A DNA stretch of 64,000 nt, taken from assembly GCF_004365965.1 (NCBI RefSeq), contig NZ_SOEB01000006.1, positions 62,001-126,000 of the forward strand. The letters run 5' to 3'. Source of the DNA: Rhodovulum visakhapatnamense. Its GTDB lineage: Bacteria > Pseudomonadota > Alphaproteobacteria > Rhodobacterales > Rhodobacteraceae. The translations under genes and the position numbers were made by a program. How positions within the stretch are numbered: the first letter of the stretch is position 1; every line of letters begins with the position of its first letter. The notes under the pieces were generated by a model. That model saw only the letters and a list, made by a program, of their open reading frames with translations, ran no database searches and was not told where the DNA came from. Shown piece by piece: positions 18,878-25,834 of the stretch.

Positions 18878-19326
18878 CCGGCATTCCCCGCGCGCCGCGT
18901 CTGCTGGGCCTGGCCGGGCTCGCGCCGCTTCTGTGGGGCACGCTCAGCGCGGCCGTGCCGGGCCTTTTCGATATCGGCATCCAGACCGTCGGCCCCCGCT
19001 TCATGGGGATCTACCTGCTGAACTTCTACGGCACGGTGTTGCTGGTCTTCATGTCGGGCATCCTCTGGGGCTTTGCCAGCCGCGCTGACGGTCCCGTGGC
19101 TGGCCCGGCCTACGGGCTTTCGGCCCTGCCCGCGATCTGGGCCTTCCTGATGGTGGGCGGCGGCCCCGAAAGCAGCCTTGTCGCGCTGATCGGGGGCTAT
19201 CTGGGGCTTCTCTTGCTCGACGGCTTCTTCTGGAAGATCGGGCTGGCGCCCGCCTGGTGGCTGCGGCTGCGCCTGCCGCTGGTCGCGGTCGCTGTGGGCT
19301 GCCTCGCGCTGCCGCTGCTGCTGTGA
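18874..19326 (+). CDS. DUF3429 membrane protein
   Basis: A 150-residue membrane protein of the DUF3429 family, function unknown. Hydrophobic segments fall near residues 12-30, 45-65, 78-95, 98-115 and 132-150. The segment NFYGTVLLVFMSGILWGFA is typical of the family. It starts in an ATGA overlap with the exporter and its end overlaps the next GTG, indicating tight translational coupling. Confidence 0.82.
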   Translation: MTGIPRAPRLLGLAGLAPLLWGTLSAAVPGLFDIGIQTVGPRFMGIYLLNFYGTVLLVFMSGILWGFASRADGPVAGPAYGLSALPAIWAFLMVGGGPESSLVALIGGYLGLLLLDGFFWKIGLAPAWWLRLRLPLVAVAVGCLALPLLL

Positions 19327-19919
19327 GCGACGCGAAGACGCTGGCCGTCTACGCGGCCCGGGCCGAAGCCTATTCCGCGATCCATCACGGTCAGGTCGCG
19401 CAGGACCGGCTGGCGGCCTTCATCGCGCGCCTGCCCAAGGGCGGCACCGCGCTCGATCTGGGCTGCGGGCCGGGCTGGGCGGCGGCCGAGATGGCGGCGG
19501 CGGGGCTTCGTGTCACCGCCCTTGACGCCTGCCCCGAAATGGCCGCCGCCGCGCGCGCCCGCTACGGGATCGAGGTCGAGGTCGCGGGCTTTGCAGACCT
19601 CGCGGCCGAGGCCGCCTTCGACGGGATCTGGGCCCATTTCAGCCTGCTGCACGCGCCGCGCGCGGCGTTGCCCGCGCATCTGGCCGCCATTGCCCGCGCG
19701 CTGCGTCCGGGCGGGATCTTCGCGGTCGCGATGAAACAGGGGCAGGGCGAGGCGCGCGACCGGATCGGGCGGCTTTACACCTATGTCGCTCCGGTCGAAT
19801 TCCGCTGCGCGCTGGAGCAGGCGGGCCTGAGCGTCGAGTCCGAAGAGACCGAGCCCGGCACGGGTTTCGACGGCAGCCCTTTTGCCAGCCTCTATCTGCT
19901 GGCCCGCCGCGCCGCCTGA
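19323..19919 (+). CDS. Class I SAM-dependent methyltransferase
   Basis: A small cytoplasmic methyltransferase with unknown acceptor. It starts with GTG at 19323, overlapping the previous stop (GTGA), and has 198 residues. The SAM-binding glycine loop is [16 protein letters not shown] (about residues 41-56), followed by the acidic residue at the end of strand 2 (VTALDACPE). The conserved [12 protein letters not shown] strand comes near residue 125. It is the last gene before rnhA; 77 bases with a separate ribosome-binding site follow. Confidence 0.85.
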   Translation: MSDAKTLAVYAARAEAYSAIHHGQVAQDRLAAFIARLPKGGTALDLGCGPGWAAAEMAAAGLRVTALDACPEMAAAARARYGIEVEVAGFADLAAEAAFDGIWAHFSLLHAPRAALPAHLAAIARALRPGGIFAVAMKQGQGEARDRIGRLYTYVAPVEFRCALEQAGLSVESEETEPGTGFDGSPFASLYLLARRAA

Positions 19920-19996
19920 TCTCGGGTCAGCGACGGGCGCCGATTGACCCCGCGCGCGCCGCACCCTACACCCTCCGGACCAGGAAGGACAGGATC

Positions 19997-20449
19997 ATGG
20001 CCGAGCTTTTCGCCTATACCGACGGTGCCTGCAGCGGAAACCCGGGACCGGGCGGCTGGGGCGTTCTTTTGCTGGCGCGCGAGGGCGATGCCGTGGTCAA
20101 GCAGCGCGAGCTTTCGGGCGGCGAGGCGGCGACCACCAACAACCGGATGGAGCTTCTGGCCGCGATAAGCGCGCTGGAAAGCCTGAGCCGCCCGTCCGAA
20201 ATCACCGTCGTCACCGACAGCGCCTATGTGAAGAATGGTGTCACCGGCTGGATTCACGGCTGGAAGAAGAACGGCTGGAAGACCGCAGCGAAAAAGCCCG
20301 TGAAGAATGTCGAGCTTTGGCAAAGGCTCGATGCGGCGCAGGCCCGCCACAAGGTGATCTGGACCTGGGTCAAGGGTCATGCCGGTCATCCCGAGAACGA
20401 ACGCGCCGACGAACTGGCCCGGGCGGGCATGGCTCCCTACAAGCGCTAG
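19997..20449 (+). CDS. rnhA: Ribonuclease HI
   Basis: Degrades the RNA strand of RNA-DNA hybrids. 150 residues, normal for the family. The four catalytic acids are all present in context: [16 protein letters not shown] (first Asp), [13 protein letters not shown] (Glu), [14 protein letters not shown] (second Asp) and [13 protein letters not shown] (third Asp). The stop codon TAG at 20447-20449 shares its last G with the left end of the insertion sequence, so the element landed exactly at the 3' edge of the gene without shortening the protein. Confidence 0.97.
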   Translation: MAELFAYTDGACSGNPGPGGWGVLLLAREGDAVVKQRELSGGEAATTNNRMELLAAISALESLSRPSEITVVTDSAYVKNGVTGWIHGWKKNGWKTAAKKPVKNVELWQRLDAAQARHKVIWTWVKGHAGHPENERADELARAGMAPYKR

Positions 20450-20461
20450 GGTCAGGATGCA

Positions 20462-20899
20462 TTGATTTTCGACGCGCTGCGTGATTCAGGGCCTGCACAA
20501 CGGAGCGGTGACATGCGCGACCTGTACTGGCTGACGAGCGGATGGCCAAGCTTGCCCCTTTCTTCCCAAGTCCACGGCAAGCCTCGGGTCGATGACAGAC
20601 GGGTCTTGAGCGGGATTATCTTCTTCAATCGCAATGGCTTGCGCTGGCGCGACGCGCCCGAAGCCTACGGACCGCACAAGACGCTGTACAGCCGGTGGAA
20701 GCGTTGGAGCGAGAAAGGCATCTTCGCCAGGATGATGGCCGGGTTGGCGGCCGGACACGGCGAGCAGAAGACCGTAATGATCGATGCGACCTATCTGAAG
20801 GCGCACCGCACAGCGACCAGCATGGCCGCGAAAGAGGGGGGCCGCCCGATCAGGCGGAGTTCGACGATCAGAAAACGATCCGGGGGATCGTTTTCCTGA
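20462..20899 (+). CDS. IS5-family transposase, N-terminal frame
   Basis: The first of two frames of the transposase. 145 residues: the N-terminal DUF4096-like domain (LYWLTSGWPSLPL, GKPRVDDRRVLSGIIF, RDAPEAYGPHKTLYSRWKRW) and the first catalytic Asp in MIDATYLKAHRTATSMAAK. After AAKEGGRP the frame runs off into unrelated residues and stops inside a palindrome. A run of six G (20836-20841) is a possible slippage site to the second frame by a -1 shift. The ATT start at 20462 is the open-frame start; the initiating codon may be the ATG at 20513. Confidence 0.75.
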   Translation: MIFDALRDSGPAQRSGDMRDLYWLTSGWPSLPLSSQVHGKPRVDDRRVLSGIIFFNRNGLRWRDAPEAYGPHKTLYSRWKRWSEKGIFARMMAGLAAGHGEQKTVMIDATYLKAHRTATSMAAKEGGRPIRRSSTIRKRSGGSFS

Positions 20900-21330
20900 G
20901 AACGGGCGGCATGAACACCAAGTTGCACGCCATCTGCGACAGCAAGGGACGGCCGTTCAACCTGTTCGTAACGGCAGGACCGGTGAGCGACGACATCGGC
21001 GCGCGGGCACTGCTCGGCCCCCTGCCAAAGGTCGGCTGGTTGCTCGGGGATCGCGGCCATGACGCCGACTGGTTCCGGGAAGCGTTGAAAGACAAAGGGA
21101 TACGCGCCGTTCGGGGCAGATTTGATCCACTGGATCAAATCTTGTCGCCCGTCACCCCCGGCCGAAAGCAACGCAAAACCCCGGTCAAATACGACAAGCG
21201 GCGCAACCGCATCGGGATCATGTTCGGCAGGCTCAAGGACTGGCGGCGGGTGGCGACACGCTATGATCGCTGTCCCAAGGTGTTCCTCTCCGCCAGCGCC
21301 CTCGCAGCGGTCGTCATCTGCTGGTTATGA
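20695..21330 (+). CDS. IS5-family transposase, C-terminal frame
   Basis: The second transposase frame, open from 20695 but homologous to transposases only from about 20910 (GGMNTKLHAICDSKGRPFN). It carries the second catalytic Asp in WLLGDRGHDADWFREAL and the region with the final Glu/Lys motif, YDKRRNRIGIMFGRLKDWRR, ending TRYDRCPKVF. Residues encoded by 20842-20905 do not match the family and derive from a palindromic segment. No good initiation site of its own is seen, so it needs frameshifting or is dead. Confidence 0.7.
   Translation: MEALERERHLRQDDGRVGGRTRRAEDRNDRCDLSEGAPHSDQHGRERGGPPDQAEFDDQKTIRGIVFLRTGGMNTKLHAICDSKGRPFNLFVTAGPVSDDIGARALLGPLPKVGWLLGDRGHDADWFREALKDKGIRAVRGRFDPLDQILSPVTPGRKQRKTPVKYDKRRNRIGIMFGRLKDWRRVATRYDRCPKVFLSASALAAVVICWL
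20859..20903. repeat. Palindromic insert within the IS transposase
   Basis: A 45-base segment with dyad symmetry: outer GTTC/GAAC, then TCA/TGA, then a perfect 10-bp inner stem GAAAACGATC / GATCGTTTTC with a 5-base loop. It sits exactly where the transposase switches frame, between the two halves of the GGR...GRTKGGMNTK region typical of the family. It looks like an inserted or expanded palindrome, not native coding sequence. Confidence 0.6.
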
Positions 21331-21350
21331 ATCCTGACCCCAGGGCCGGG

Positions 21351-22175
21351 TCACAGCGAACTGGGCGCGAAGACGGCCTCGCCCATCACCGCCAGCCGCC
21401 CGTCCTCGCCGCGGATCCAGTAGCGATCGCCCGCGCGGCAGAGCTGCACCGTCTCGAAATCGAAGACCGGCGCATAGGCGCGCAGGCTGAAATGCCGGAT
21501 CGTGCCATGGGCATTGGCCCGCAGCATCAGGAACTGCGCCAGAAGCTGGCCATGAACCACAAGACCCGGATAGCCTTCGACCCGCTGGCAATAGTCGCGG
21601 TCGTAATGGATGCGGTGACCGTTCAGAGTCAGCGCCGAATAGCGGAACAGGAGCGTGGGCGTGAAGGTCAGGTCGATCGCGTCGTCCCAGACTTCGGGCG
21701 CCGCGGGGGCGGGCGGGCGCGGGCGGGCAGGGTCGGGATCGGGCAGATAGACCAGATCCTCGTATTCGGTGACCCGCAGCATGCCCCCCTCGACGATGTC
21801 GTGGCGCAGCGTGACGAAGGCCAGTGGCCCCGACCGGCCGGTCTTGATCTGGACCTTCTCGATGGTCGAGGTCTTCTGCGCCGGCAGCCCCTGGCGCAGC
21901 GGGCCGAAGAAGGTCAGCCGTCCGCCGGCCCACATCCGCCGCGGAAGGCCCAGATCGGGAATGAACCCGTCGCCGCCGATATGCGGATGGCCGTCGCGCC
22001 CAAGGTCTTCGGGGCGGTGCACGTCCCAGAAATAGACCTGGTGGAAATAGGGCGGCAGCGGGTCGTAATGTCCCGGTGGCTTGCCGTCGAGGCCGAGGGC
22101 AAGGAACAGTGCCACGATCCGGGTCGGATCGAGCACATCCGTGGCGACCTGCGACTTTCCAACGGCGTCTTCCAT
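21351..22175 (-). CDS. FAS1-like/MaoC dehydratase (mesaconyl- or methylfumaryl-CoA hydratase type)
   Basis: A hot-dog-fold acyl-CoA hydratase. 274 residues with two half-domains: an N-terminal FAS1-like dehydratase part (PPGHYDPLPPYFHQVYFWD, then GGDGFIPDLGLPRRMWAGG) and a C-terminal part with LTFTPTLLFRYSALTLNGHRIHYD and GLVVHGQLLAQFLMLRAN, holding the catalytic His/Asp positions. This matches enzymes annotated as mesaconyl-C4-CoA or 3-methylfumaryl-CoA hydratase. No partner genes of such pathways are adjacent, so the substrate is open. The IS element ends 10 bases from its stop codon. Confidence 0.78.
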   Translation of the reverse strand: MEDAVGKSQVATDVLDPTRIVALFLALGLDGKPPGHYDPLPPYFHQVYFWDVHRPEDLGRDGHPHIGGDGFIPDLGLPRRMWAGGRLTFFGPLRQGLPAQKTSTIEKVQIKTGRSGPLAFVTLRHDIVEGGMLRVTEYEDLVYLPDPDPARPRPPAPAAPEVWDDAIDLTFTPTLLFRYSALTLNGHRIHYDRDYCQRVEGYPGLVVHGQLLAQFLMLRANAHGTIRHFSLRAYAPVFDFETVQLCRAGDRYWIRGEDGRLAVMGEAVFAPSSL

Positions 22176-22230
22176 AAGCGGGACCCTAGCTTTTCAACAG
22201 TTTTCGCGCAACGCGCATGCGCGCCCGTGA

Positions 22231-22785
22231 TTAATGCCCGACAGCTGGTGAAATTTCGGTTTTCAACGCCTGCATCAGGGTCTCGAGAGCCTTGAGGTTG
22301 ATTTCGTTCGTCAACCGCCCCTGGGCGTCGAACTGGCCGGGAGCCTGCCCCACCAGAACCTCGGGTCCGGCCAGCACCCGCGCCCGGAACGGCACCAGGC
22401 ACAGCCTGAGTGCGAATTGCGTCCGCTCGCCCCCGGCCCGGCCGCCCGCCGCCGAAACGATGGCCACCGGCTTGTCGGCCCAGGGATTGCCCTCGGTCCG
22501 GCTGACCCAGTCGAGCGCGTTCTTCAGGACGCCGCTGATGCTCTTGTTGTATTCGGGGCCCGCGATCACCACGGCATCGGCCGCGGCGATCTGATCGGCG
22601 AGGCGCTGGACCTCGGGCGGAATGCCCGCCTCGTCCTGCAGATCCTGATCGAAGAGGGGCAGCCGAAGGTCGGCCTCGACGAACTCGGCCGGATCGAAGA
22701 TCCGCGCCGCCTCGCGCAGCAGCATCCGGTTATACGACGCCTTGCGCAGCGCTCCGGCAATTCCCAGCAGCTTGTGGTCCGACAT
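22231..22785 (-). CDS. NADPH-dependent FMN reductase
   Basis: A flavodoxin-like reductase, 184 residues, starting at 22785 after GGAGAGG. The FMN-binding motifs are GIAGALRKASYNRMLL at the N-terminus and GPEYNKSISGVLKNALDWVSR (about residues 77-97), typical of the azoreductase/chromate/quinone-reductase group. The natural acceptor is unknown. The dehydratase gene follows 55 bases downstream on the same strand. The thiamine-diphosphate enzyme is divergent, with a 112-base gap containing a short tandem repeat. Confidence 0.88.
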   Translation of the reverse strand: MSDHKLLGIAGALRKASYNRMLLREAARIFDPAEFVEADLRLPLFDQDLQDEAGIPPEVQRLADQIAAADAVVIAGPEYNKSISGVLKNALDWVSRTEGNPWADKPVAIVSAAGGRAGGERTQFALRLCLVPFRARVLAGPEVLVGQAPGQFDAQGRLTNEINLKALETLMQALKTEISPAVGH

Positions 22786-22835
22786 CTGTCCTCTCCATTC
22801 GGTTGCCGTCCGCAGCGGCGCGCCTTGCTCCTGCC

Positions 22836-22868
22836 GCAGGCTTGGCGCAGGCTTGGCGCAGGCTGCGC
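22836..22868. repeat. 11-bp tandem repeat
   Basis: Three tandem 11-base units, GCAGGCTTGGC twice and then the variant GCAGGCTGCGC, in the divergent promoter region between the FMN reductase and the thiamine-diphosphate enzyme. They end about 17 bases before the ribosome-binding site of the plus-strand gene. They could be operator half-sites or simple slippage. Confidence 0.7.
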
Positions 22869-22897
22869 CCGATGGGGAGCGGAGGAAAGGGAAAAAC

Positions 22898-24568
22898 ATG
22901 CGGCGTCATGGCGGAAAGATCCTGGCCGATCAGCTGGCGATCCAGGGAGTGGAGCGGGTGTTCTCGGTCCCTGGCGAAAGCTTTCTCGCGGCCCTCGACG
23001 GGCTTTACGATGTGGGCATTCCCAATGTGGTCTGTCGCCACGAGGGTGGCGCGGCGATGATGGCCGAGGCCCATGCCAAGCTGACCGGCCGGCCCGGGGT
23101 GCTTTTCGTCACCCGTGGTCCGGGGTCCTGCAACGCCGCCAGCGGGCTGCATGTGGCGCGGCAGGATTCGACGCCGATGGTGGTTTTCGTCGGCCAGATC
23201 GCGCGCAGCGACCGCGACCGCGAGGCATTCCAGGAACTCGACTACCGGCGCTTCTTCGGGCCGCTGGTCAAGTGGGTGGCCGAGGTCGACGAGACGCGGC
23301 GGCTGCCCGAATACATCTCGCGCGCCTTCCATACGGCACAATCGGGGCGCCCGGGGCCGGTGGTGCTGGCCCTGCCCGAGGACATGCTGAGCGGCTTTGC
23401 CGAGGTGCCCGACATTCTGGCCCGGGTCTGGCCCGAGCCCGACCCGACCCCGGCGCAGGTGGCTGCGGTTCTCGCCGCCCTGGACGAGGCCGAGCGGCCG
23501 CTGGTCGTTGTCGGCGGGCCGCACTGGTCGGCGCAGGCGGCGGCCGATCTGGCGATCTTCGCCGAACGCCGTGACCTGCCGGTCGCGGTCAGCTTCCGCC
23601 GTCAGGACCGGCTCGACAACCGCCACCCGAACTATGTCGGCGATCTTGGCGTCGGCATGAACCCGGTGCTGGGCCAGCGTCTGCGGGATGCCGATCTGGT
23701 GATCGCGCTGGGCACCCGGCTGGGCGATACCGCGACGGCGGGCTATTCGCTGATGGACCCGGCCATGCAGGACAAGCGCGTCGTGCATGTCCATCCCGAC
23801 CCCGACGAGCTTGGCCGGGTCTGGCGCCCCGATCCGGGCATCGCGCTGACCGCGCCGGATGTGGTCGCGGCGCTGGCGCGGGCGGGCGGGCCGTCCACGC
23901 CGCCGCGCTGGTCGGCCTGGACCCGCGCCGCCCGCGCGGATTACGAGGCCTGGACCGCGCCGAAGCCGACGCCGGGCGCGGTGCGGATGGAAGAGGTCGT
24001 GACCCACCTGTCGGAGACCTTGCCGGAAACGGCGGTGCTGACCAATGGCGCGGGCAATTACGCGGCCTTCCTGCACCGCTATTTCCGCTATCGCGGGCCC
24101 GGCACCCAGCTGGCACCGACCTCGGGATCGATGGGCTACGGCTTCCCTGCGGCAATCGCGGCCAAGCTGGCGCGGCCCGACGTTCCGGTGGTCTGCCTCG
24201 CGGGCGACGGGTGTTTCCAGATGACCCTGAACGAAATGTCGACGGCGGTGCAGCACGGCGCGAATATCGTGGTGATCGTCGCCAATAACGGCCGCTACGG
24301 CACCATCCGCATGCATCAGGAACGGAAATATCCCGGCCGGGTCAGCGGCACCGATCTGGCCAATCCCGACTTCCCGGCGCTGGCCCGGGCCTATGGCGGC
24401 GACGGGGTGACGGTGACCGATCAGGCGGCCTTCCCCGAGGCGCTGGCGCAGGCGCTGGGGGCCGACCGCCCCTTCGTGATCGAGCTGCGGCTGGACCCCG
24501 AGGCCCTGGCCACCGGGCTGACCCTGTCCGAGGCGCGGGCGCTGGGCGAGGCGGCGAAAACTGGCTGA
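22898..24568 (+). CDS. Thiamine-diphosphate-dependent enzyme (acetolactate synthase-like)
   Basis: A decarboxylase or carboligase of the POX/ALS superfamily; the substrate is not known. The start at 22898 follows GGAGGAAAGGG and gives 556 residues. The cofactor-activating Glu lies in VCRHEGGAAMMAEAHA (about residue 48), and the ThDP/Mg motif is GDGCFQMTLNEMSTAVQHG followed by VANNGRYG near residue 430. FAD-type middle-domain features are vague. Real acetolactate synthase is normally with ilvN; there is none here, so this is probably a catabolic paralogue. It is convergent with the racemase gene, 4 bases apart. Confidence 0.85.
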   Translation: MRRHGGKILADQLAIQGVERVFSVPGESFLAALDGLYDVGIPNVVCRHEGGAAMMAEAHAKLTGRPGVLFVTRGPGSCNAASGLHVARQDSTPMVVFVGQIARSDRDREAFQELDYRRFFGPLVKWVAEVDETRRLPEYISRAFHTAQSGRPGPVVLALPEDMLSGFAEVPDILARVWPEPDPTPAQVAAVLAALDEAERPLVVVGGPHWSAQAAADLAIFAERRDLPVAVSFRRQDRLDNRHPNYVGDLGVGMNPVLGQRLRDADLVIALGTRLGDTATAGYSLMDPAMQDKRVVHVHPDPDELGRVWRPDPGIALTAPDVVAALARAGGPSTPPRWSAWTRAARADYEAWTAPKPTPGAVRMEEVVTHLSETLPETAVLTNGAGNYAAFLHRYFRYRGPGTQLAPTSGSMGYGFPAAIAAKLARPDVPVVCLAGDGCFQMTLNEMSTAVQHGANIVVIVANNGRYGTIRMHQERKYPGRVSGTDLANPDFPALARAYGGDGVTVTDQAAFPEALAQALGADRPFVIELRLDPEALATGLTLSEARALGEAAKTG

Positions 24569-24572
24569 GCGG

Positions 24573-25265
24573 TCAGGCCGCCAAAGCCAGTTCCAGCGCG
24601 GCGGCGCAGTGAATTTCGGTCGTGTCGAAGACCGGCAGCGGCGCGTTCGCGGCGTTCAGCAGCAGGCCCACCTCGGTGCAGCCAAGGATCACGCAATCGG
24701 CGCCGCGCTTGGCCAGCCGCCCGGCGATCTCGACATAGCTCTGGCGGCTTTCCTCGCGCACCATGCCGACGCACAGCTCGTCATAGATGATGCGGTGGGT
24801 CTCGGCCCGGTCCTCGGGGCCGGGCAACATCGGGTCCAGCCCGGCGGCGCGCAGCCGGTCGGTGTAGAAGCTCTGCTCCATCGTATAGGCGGTCGCCATC
24901 AGTCCCGGCCGCTTCAGCCCCGCCGCGCTGATCTGATGCGCGGTCGCGTCGGCGATATGCAGGAACGGGATCGACACGCCGTCCAGCATCGACTCGACCA
25001 GCTTGTGCATGGTGTTGGTCGCCAGCATCAGGAAATCGGCGCCGCCCGCTTCCAGCGCCCGGGCCTCGCGGTTCAGCATCAGCCCCGCCGCGTCCCAGTC
25101 GCCCGCCGCCTGCATTTCCTCGACCAGGGCAAAGTCGAGCGAGCGGATCAGCAGATCCGCCGAGTGCAATCCGCCCAGCCGCGCCCGCGCGCCCCGGTTC
25201 AGCACGTCGTAATAAAGTGCCGTCGAGGCGGCCGACATGCCGCCCAGTATGCCGATGGTTTTCAT
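24573..25265 (-). CDS. Aspartate/glutamate racemase family enzyme
   Basis: A PLP-independent amino-acid racemase, 230 residues, starting at 25265 after AAGGAG. The N-terminus GILGGMSAASTALYYDVLN is typical. The two active-site positions read T83 (LATNTMHKL) and C196 (LGCTEVGLLL). A Thr/Cys pair, instead of Cys/Cys, is the pattern reported for the L-aspartate/glutamate-specific racemase of E. coli (EcL-DER), so this enzyme may act only on L-substrates or as an isomerase of another acid; that is inference. It is convergent with the thiamine-diphosphate enzyme. Confidence 0.85.
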   Translation of the reverse strand: MKTIGILGGMSAASTALYYDVLNRGARARLGGLHSADLLIRSLDFALVEEMQAAGDWDAAGLMLNREARALEAGGADFLMLATNTMHKLVESMLDGVSIPFLHIADATAHQISAAGLKRPGLMATAYTMEQSFYTDRLRAAGLDPMLPGPEDRAETHRIIYDELCVGMVREESRQSYVEIAGRLAKRGADCVILGCTEVGLLLNAANAPLPVFDTTEIHCAAALELALAA

Positions 25266-25424
25266 TTGCCTGCTCCTTGGTCTTTTTTCACCATGCTCGC
25301 GCCGGGTCCCGGTCCGCGCAAGACGGCTGCGGGCGCGGGCGGGCATACCCTGCAGGACTCCTGCCGACTGTGGCGCCAACCGCACGTTTACTTAACGTAA
25401 ACCATGTTCGGAGGAGCTTGGAGG

Positions 25425-25718
25425 ATGGTCCGCATTCTGTGCATTGCCCTGATTCTCGTCGTTTCGGCCTGCGACTCGCCGGGCATGGACTATGCCGGCA
25501 TTCCCCCGGTCATGGTCGAAATCGACGGCTCGCGCTTCGCCGTGCGCCGCAAGGGGGGCGAGGCGCAGGCGATTCGGCTCAACCGTGAATACCGCGCGGG
25601 CACGATGGCCCGGGCGTTCCGCGCGATCGAGACCGGCTCCGGCTGCGCGATCCGGCCCGATACGCTCAGGGGCGATCCGGCGGTGGCCTATGCCAGGCTG
25701 ACCTGCCCCGGGGCCTGA
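25425..25718 (+). CDS. Small putative lipoprotein
   Basis: A 97-residue protein of unknown function. The start at 25425 follows GAGGAG; an ATG 7 codons upstream is also open. Residues 1-16 form a short signal ending in a lipobox (LILVVSAC), so C16 is likely acylated and the protein exported to a membrane. The mature part is about 80 residues with two further Cys residues (one in SGCAIRP, one in LTCPGA) that could form a disulfide. It is divergent from the racemase. Confidence 0.75.
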   Translation: MVRILCIALILVVSACDSPGMDYAGIPPVMVEIDGSRFAVRRKGGEAQAIRLNREYRAGTMARAFRAIETGSGCAIRPDTLRGDPAVAYARLTCPGA

Positions 25719-25834
25719 CCGCGCGGCGGCACCGCCCGGCCCGCCACGCCGGTCGCCGGGCCTAGCCCCTTTCGCCGCACGGTCCTTTGGGCTAGAGACA
25801 GGCCCGACCCGCGACCCCAGAAGGCTCATCCACG

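Larger units (their letters stand above)
20449..21340 (+). mobile_element. IS5-family element (IS427-like), about 892 bp
   Basis: A complete-looking insertion sequence bounded by the inverted repeat GGGTCAGGAT (20449-20458 and, inverted, 21331-21340), which extends inward with one mismatch through CAT to 14 bp. Between the ends are two overlapping transposase frames. The size and the transposase motifs fit the IS427 subgroup of IS5. Flanks are CTA on the left and CAG on the right, so no clean target duplication is visible. It lies between the convergent rnhA and dehydratase genes and seems to have broken neither. Confidence 0.9.

Noticed and set aside
20449-21340. A clean target-site duplication around the insertion sequence
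   Set aside because: The flanking bases are CTA and CAG; no direct repeat of 2-4 bases fits both ends.
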